A stretch of 33,147 nt of DNA from assembly GCF_024273235.1 (NCBI RefSeq), contig NZ_JANBVH010000046.1:1-33147 (forward strand), read 5' to 3'. This DNA is from Sphingomonas faeni. Lineage in GTDB: Bacteria; Pseudomonadota; Alphaproteobacteria; Sphingomonadales; Sphingomonadaceae. Positions within the stretch are counted from its first letter, which is position 1; the number at the start of each line of letters is the position of its first letter. The position numbers and the translations under genes are program-made. The notes below the pieces were generated by a model, which saw only the letters and a program-made list of their open reading frames with translations, ran no database searches and was not told the DNA's origin. Shown piece by piece: positions 29,901 to 33,147 of the stretch.

Positions 29901-31113
29901 AGCGGATCGGCACCGTCACCGGCGCGGCGGACAGCCGCCCCTTGCCGGCGGCGTGCGCGTTCTCGAACCCGGTCTGGTCGAAGGCGAAGCGGCTGGCGTC
30001 GATCCGGTAGTCGAACGCCGCGGTCGCGAACGGCCCGTCGAGGATCGCGCGCAGTTCGACCATGTTGCCGGTCATGTTGGCAAACAGCGCGGGCGGACGC
30101 AGCAGCCGCGCCTTGATCCGCACGTCGCGGTACGCGTTGGTGCCGAGATCGATGATGCCGGTCGTGTCCACCGCCAGTGCCGGCGTGCGCAACGAGAGCT
30201 GCCCTTCCAGCCGGCGATTGGCGAACCCTGCACTGCCGTTGACGAGCACGCGCGGCGCGGTCAGCTTTTGCAGCCGCCCCTTCAGCAGCGACGACGGCGC
30301 GAGCGTGCCGGACAGCGTATAGCGCCCGGCGACCTGCGCCAGCGCGAGATCGACCACCCGCGTCGTCCCGATCATGCCGTTCGCGCGACCGTTCCACTTC
30401 GCCCAGCGGCCGTCGCCGGTCACCGCCAGCGCGACCGGCCCCTTTGCCTTGACCATCCGCGCAAGCACGCCGCCCGCGGCCCCTTTTGCGGCGACGTCGA
30501 TGTCGAAGCGGTCGCGCGCCGGCTCGGCATCGATCCGGAGCGCCAGGTCGTCGCTGCCCGCAACGCGCGCCTTCAGGTCGACCAGCGCGCGCCCCGAACG
30601 GATATCCGCACGCCCGTCGAGCCGCGCGATCCGCTGCGTCCCCAGCACGCGCTTCGCCAGCGTCAGCCGCCCGACCGACAATTGGCCGATACGGATATCG
30701 AAATCGGGCAGGATCGGGCCTCGCGTCTTCGACGGCCGAGTGCGCGGCGTGTGCGTCAGGATCGCGCGATCGACGATCAGCCGCCGGATCTCCAGCCGGT
30801 TCGAAAACCAGTCGAACGGCGACCAGTCGAGTTCGACATTGGGCGCCTGGAAGACGAGCCCCTCCAGATCATACACGCGCAGATCGATCAGCCGCGTTTC
30901 GCCGTACAGCGAGCCGTCGATCCGCCCGACCGTGAAGCGCAGCCCGTTCGCGGTCCGGATCGCGGCGATCCGGTCCGCGACGAAACGATGCCCGATCCCC
31001 GTATCGACGATCAGCAACGCCGTGCCGAGGATCACCAGCAACGCCATGACTGCGCTGACGATCCAGCGCCACCACGCGATGCGACGTTTGGGAAGGGTCG
31101 CTTCCTCGCTCAA
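26956..31113 (-). CDS. tamB: Translocation and assembly module inner-membrane component TamB
   Basis: Very large protein of 1385 residues: one N-terminal membrane helix (about 14-37) and then a long beta-helical periplasmic body made of repeated short strands. The C-terminal TamB/DUF490 domain (about 1040-1385) includes RGDYEFAGRQFELARGVI, DIEANADSTGLSASIRV and SRLLFG. With TamA it bridges the periplasm and helps assemble outer-membrane proteins or move phospholipids. The start is TTG at 31113 and overlaps the tamA stop as TTGA; a rare start with coupling would hold TamB below TamA. The protein ends RVSKDY. Length is in the usual range (about 1260-1450). Confidence 0.94.
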   Translation of the reverse strand: MSEEATLPKRRIAWWRWIVSAVMALLVILGTALLIVDTGIGHRFVADRIAAIRTANGLRFTVGRIDGSLYGETRLIDLRVYDLEGLVFQAPNVELDWSPFDWFSNRLEIRRLIVDRAILTHTPRTRPSKTRGPILPDFDIRIGQLSVGRLTLAKRVLGTQRIARLDGRADIRSGRALVDLKARVAGSDDLALRIDAEPARDRFDIDVAAKGAAGGVLARMVKAKGPVALAVTGDGRWAKWNGRANGMIGTTRVVDLALAQVAGRYTLSGTLAPSSLLKGRLQKLTAPRVLVNGSAGFANRRLEGQLSLRTPALAVDTTGIIDLGTNAYRDVRIKARLLRPPALFANMTGNMVELRAILDGPFATAAFDYRIDASRFAFDQTGFENAHAAGKGRLSAAPVTVPIRFTAARVTGVGSVAGGILRNLSVDGLLRVTPTLLTGDALKLRSDKLTGSINLVVDLRNGQFEVGINGGLGRYLIPGLGIVDVKSTLRVVPGPNRKGTRVIGQGSAQMVRLDNAFFRSLAGGLPRITTNLERTTDGVLHFTNLVLTAPQIRLTGNGDRRRDGTFHFEGGGRQQTYGPLTLKLDGQIEKPTLDLVFASPNATLGLSNVRAHLDPTAQGFAFTAAGGSRLGPFTTNGAILLPPGQGATIAIAALNVAGTKASGNIAVVDGGFNGALAVAGGGISGELLFRPVGQIQRIEGHLAAKAATLDTVALRQGKLDFVTLLDPAGTSIEATATGLGLRRGALSLARFNGSASLRGGVGTIKASIAGSRGRAFDIQSVTQVTANSYAISAQGTLDGRPLKLLTPAVVTQAEDGWHLAPTKLSFGGGEAQVGGLFTATSTAIDASLTRMPLALLDIGYPGLGLSGSASGRFNVATTNGAAPTGKADLTIRGLARAGLVLSSRPIDVGVAAVLSPDKLGLRAVIASGGRTIGRAQAQLAPLGPNAGGGDLASRISNARLFGQLRYSGPADTLWRLTGVELFDLSGPVAIGADVVGTLANPTLRGVVQANGARIESATTGTVLTNVQATGRFGGSRLVIDRFGADAGKGGRVTGTGQFEFAAAAGIGLDLTLQADKAVMINRDDIGATVSGPLTFKSNGSGGTIAGDVLLDKSRYRLGQATAASAVPQLNIREINLPEGGEETAKRTTPWTLAIKARAPNQVMVSGLGLTSEWSANLQIAGAPDNPAITGRATLVRGDYEFAGRQFELARGVIRFDGGVPANPALDIEANADSTGLSASIRVTGYALKPEIGFTSTPALPEDELLSRLLFGTSITNLSAPEALQLAAAVAALQGGGSGLNPINAVRRAAGLDRLRILPADPQTGQGTSIAAGKYVTRRLYAEIVTDGQGYSATQVEFQVTRWLSLLSSISTLGRQSANVRVSKDY

Positions 31114-33147
31114 AACGCCTGCCCCAGCGACACGTACACCGCGATCCGGCTATCACCGGGCTGCGGGTTGATCGGGGTGCCGACGTCGAGGCGGATCGGC
31201 CCGAAGTTCGAATAATAGCGCACGCCGATCCCGGTGCCGTATTGCAGCCCAGTGAATTTCGGCAGCGGCGAGGTGTAGATATTGCCCGCGTCGAGGAACG
31301 GCACGATGCCGAAATTGCCGAACGCCTTCACACGGGCTTCTATCGAAAATTCGGTCAGGCTGCGCCCGCCGATCGGGTCGTTATTGGGGTCGCGCGGGCC
31401 TATCGACTGATAGCCATAGCCGCGCACCGACGCGCCGCCGCCGGCGTAGAACCGCCGTGACGGCGCCACCTGATCGCGCGGCGCGCCGACGATCGTGCCG
31501 AGCCGGGTGCGCGCCGCCAGCACTACGCTGCCGCCGATCGGCTGGTACACGCTGCCGTCGAACTGCGTCCGCGTGTAGCCGAACACCGCCCCCTGCAACG
31601 ACACTTCGGGGCTGAGCCGTCCGCCCAGTCGAAAGCCCTTGGTCGGGTTCAGCAGGTCGTCGGAGCCGTCATAGTTGAGACTGGTCGGCAGCGCGCCGAT
31701 GAAGAAGGTCCGCCGCCGCGGATCGCCGGTCGACAGGATCACGTCGCGCTCGTCCGACGCGATCAGTTCGGACCCGATCGACCACGTCCAGGTCTTCTGA
31801 AAGAAGATGTTGGTCTGCCGTTCCAGGGTGCCCGCGAGCGTGAAGGTCTTCGCGTCATACGCATCGCGATTGGTGTGCACCGCGGAGGCCTGCAGCGTCA
31901 GGACCCGGTCGCGCGCCTGGAAATTGTTGCGCCGGAACACGATCGAGCCAAGCTGCTCCTGCGTCCCCAGCACGCTGCGTAGCGTCAGTGCACCCTCGGG
32001 CGGGAACAGGTTGCGGTGCGTCCAGCTGATTTCCGCGCGCGCGCCTTCGCCCGTGCCATAGCCGAGCTCGCCCGCGACGGTGTGCGGCGGCGCCCGATCG
32101 AGCTTCACCGCGACATCGACGGTATCGGGCGTCGCGCCCTGCACCGGCTTGATGTCGACGGCGGAGACCAGGCTGGTCTGGATCAGCGCGCGGCGGAGAT
32201 CGTCGATCTTGGCCGCGTCGTACAGGTCACCCGGCGAAAAGCGCGCGATCTCCGCGACGTGATCGGCACCGAACACCCGGTTGCCGGGGAGTGCAACGAT
32301 CTGCCCGAACTTGCGCACGCCGCCGGGCTGCACCGACAGGTCGAGCGTCGCGGTGCGCGTGGCGTGGTCGACGACGATCGCCGGATCGCCGACCTTGGCG
32401 AAGGGAAAGCCCTCGCGGCCGATCTGCGTCGTCAGCTTGGCCTGCCCGGCGACGATCGCGTCGGAATTGACCGGATCCTCGGGCTTCACGCCGAACGCGG
32501 TGACGAGGCCCGGCGCCTTGTCGCCCGCCGCGGCGATACCGTCGATCGTCACGCCCTTGAACTTATACAGCGTGCCGGGGGTGGCCGACAGCACCACCAT
32601 CGGCTTCGCGCCGGGCTCGACCCGGGTGACGACGTTGGCGTCGTAATAGCCCTCCGCGCGCAACAGGCTGTTGAGCAGGTCGGCATCCTCGCGCGCCCGC
32701 CGATCGAGCTGCGCGGCGTTGGCGGCCTGGTGATCGTTCGCGTCGAGCGTCGAGAGTTGGGCGAACCGTTGGCGCAAAAGCGTGTCGTTGATGCCGTCGA
32801 TCCCGTCGATCCGCCAGGCATAACGGCTCTCGGCATTGGCATCGACGGCGGCGATCGCTGCGGCCGGATCCATCGGCGACGTGGCGAGATCGGGCCAGCC
32901 GACGCCGATATCCGGCAGCGCGGCGAGGGGGGAATTGGGGTCGAGCGACACCGGGGTATCGGCTGGGGTGCTCGCGGGGGTGCTCGCCGACGCACGCGCG
33001 CGCGAACCGGACGATGGATCGGTCGTGGGCACGCGAGCAGGCGCGGTTTGCGTGGCGCGCTGCTCGGGAACGGCCGCGGTTTGTGCATCCGCACCGGAAA
33101 CGGCTGCCCCGGCTGTCGTCAGAACGAAGAAGACGGCGGCCGGCCCG
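31110..33147 (-). CDS. tamA: Outer-membrane assembly protein TamA (Omp85 family), N-terminus outside window
   Basis: Omp85-family barrel. The frame is open to the right edge of the window, and its first visible residues, AAVFFVLTTAGAAVSGADAQ, look like a signal peptide with cleavage after ADA; the true start is therefore outside. A GTG at 33032 would remove that signal and is rejected. After a Pro/Ala/Ser-rich linker, POTRA domains occupy the N-terminal third (RRAREDADLLNSLLRAEGYY is POTRA-like). The 16-strand barrel fills the rest, with ASVRGYGYQSIGPRDPNND holding the conserved VRGY motif. The last residue of VYVSLGQAF is the expected C-terminal Phe. It is coupled to tamB by a four-base overlap. 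Confidence 0.93.
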   Translation of the reverse strand, partial: GPAAVFFVLTTAGAAVSGADAQTAAVPEQRATQTAPARVPTTDPSSGSRARASASTPASTPADTPVSLDPNSPLAALPDIGVGWPDLATSPMDPAAAIAAVDANAESRYAWRIDGIDGINDTLLRQRFAQLSTLDANDHQAANAAQLDRRAREDADLLNSLLRAEGYYDANVVTRVEPGAKPMVVLSATPGTLYKFKGVTIDGIAAAGDKAPGLVTAFGVKPEDPVNSDAIVAGQAKLTTQIGREGFPFAKVGDPAIVVDHATRTATLDLSVQPGGVRKFGQIVALPGNRVFGADHVAEIARFSPGDLYDAAKIDDLRRALIQTSLVSAVDIKPVQGATPDTVDVAVKLDRAPPHTVAGELGYGTGEGARAEISWTHRNLFPPEGALTLRSVLGTQEQLGSIVFRRNNFQARDRVLTLQASAVHTNRDAYDAKTFTLAGTLERQTNIFFQKTWTWSIGSELIASDERDVILSTGDPRRRTFFIGALPTSLNYDGSDDLLNPTKGFRLGGRLSPEVSLQGAVFGYTRTQFDGSVYQPIGGSVVLAARTRLGTIVGAPRDQVAPSRRFYAGGGASVRGYGYQSIGPRDPNNDPIGGRSLTEFSIEARVKAFGNFGIVPFLDAGNIYTSPLPKFTGLQYGTGIGVRYYSNFGPIRLDVGTPINPQPGDSRIAVYVSLGQAF

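Noticed and set aside
28660..31215. Long open frame on the plus strand opposite tamB, and similar long frames opposite glnE and lptF
   Set aside because: They are charged, Arg/Asp/Glu-rich antisense frames that arise from codon bias in GC-rich genes; the minus or sense strand genes carry all family motifs.
33032..33032. GTG at 33032 as the start of tamA
   Set aside because: The frame continues upstream into a clear signal peptide up to the window edge, which an outer-membrane protein needs.

Overview
The window looks like chromosomal DNA of a sphingomonad (Sphingomonas or a close relative). GC content is high. The serine palmitoyltransferase is 420 residues long with PLP-site residues H159, D231, H234 and K265, the numbering known for the Sphingomonas enzyme. 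PhyR carries its phospho-acceptor at D194. Several inverted-repeat families of a kind common in sphingomonad intergenic DNA are present. I see no tRNA, rRNA, CRISPR array, transposase or prophage gene.

Bases 31-9745 hold an envelope-lipid region. It has a ceramide-pathway SDR reductase, a dedicated acyl carrier protein, serine palmitoyltransferase (spt), a CHASE3 hybrid histidine kinase, LptF and LptG, a membrane fatty acid desaturase, and a GNAT-fold N-acyltransferase that may be the bacterial ceramide synthase. The desaturase and acyltransferase are head to head. Sphingomonads put glycosphingolipids in the outer membrane in place of LPS, so LptFG here may extract glycosphingolipid. Bases 9746-17106 are mainly housekeeping genes on the minus strand: a small secreted protein, an outer-membrane barrel protein, exonuclease III, an A-type Fe-S carrier, an M23 peptidase, a peroxiredoxin and GlnE, separated by repeat clusters.

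Bases 17183-21738 form the general stress response (GSR) locus. It contains a second NepR-like anti-sigma factor, EcfG, a 45-residue membrane protein absent from longer-ORF lists, PhyR, NepR, a HisKA_2/HWE-type sensor kinase and an entericidin-like lipoprotein. A perfect EcfG promoter (GGAAC-N16-CGTT) lies 87 bases after the kinase gene. It would drive a transcript of about 95 nt made of two hairpins with C-rich loops and ending in a terminator. This is the best candidate for an undescribed element: a GsrN-like stress sRNA whose loop can pair with the nepR ribosome binding site.

Bases 21830-26734 carry tatC-tatB-tatA-scpB-scpA and nagZ on the minus strand, a conserved alphaproteobacterial order. 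It is interrupted between scpA and nagZ by a lower-GC islet holding one unknown gene and flanked by two copies of a 26-bp palindrome. Bases 26956-33147 hold tamB and tamA, the outer-membrane translocation and assembly module. tamA runs off the right edge at its N-terminus.
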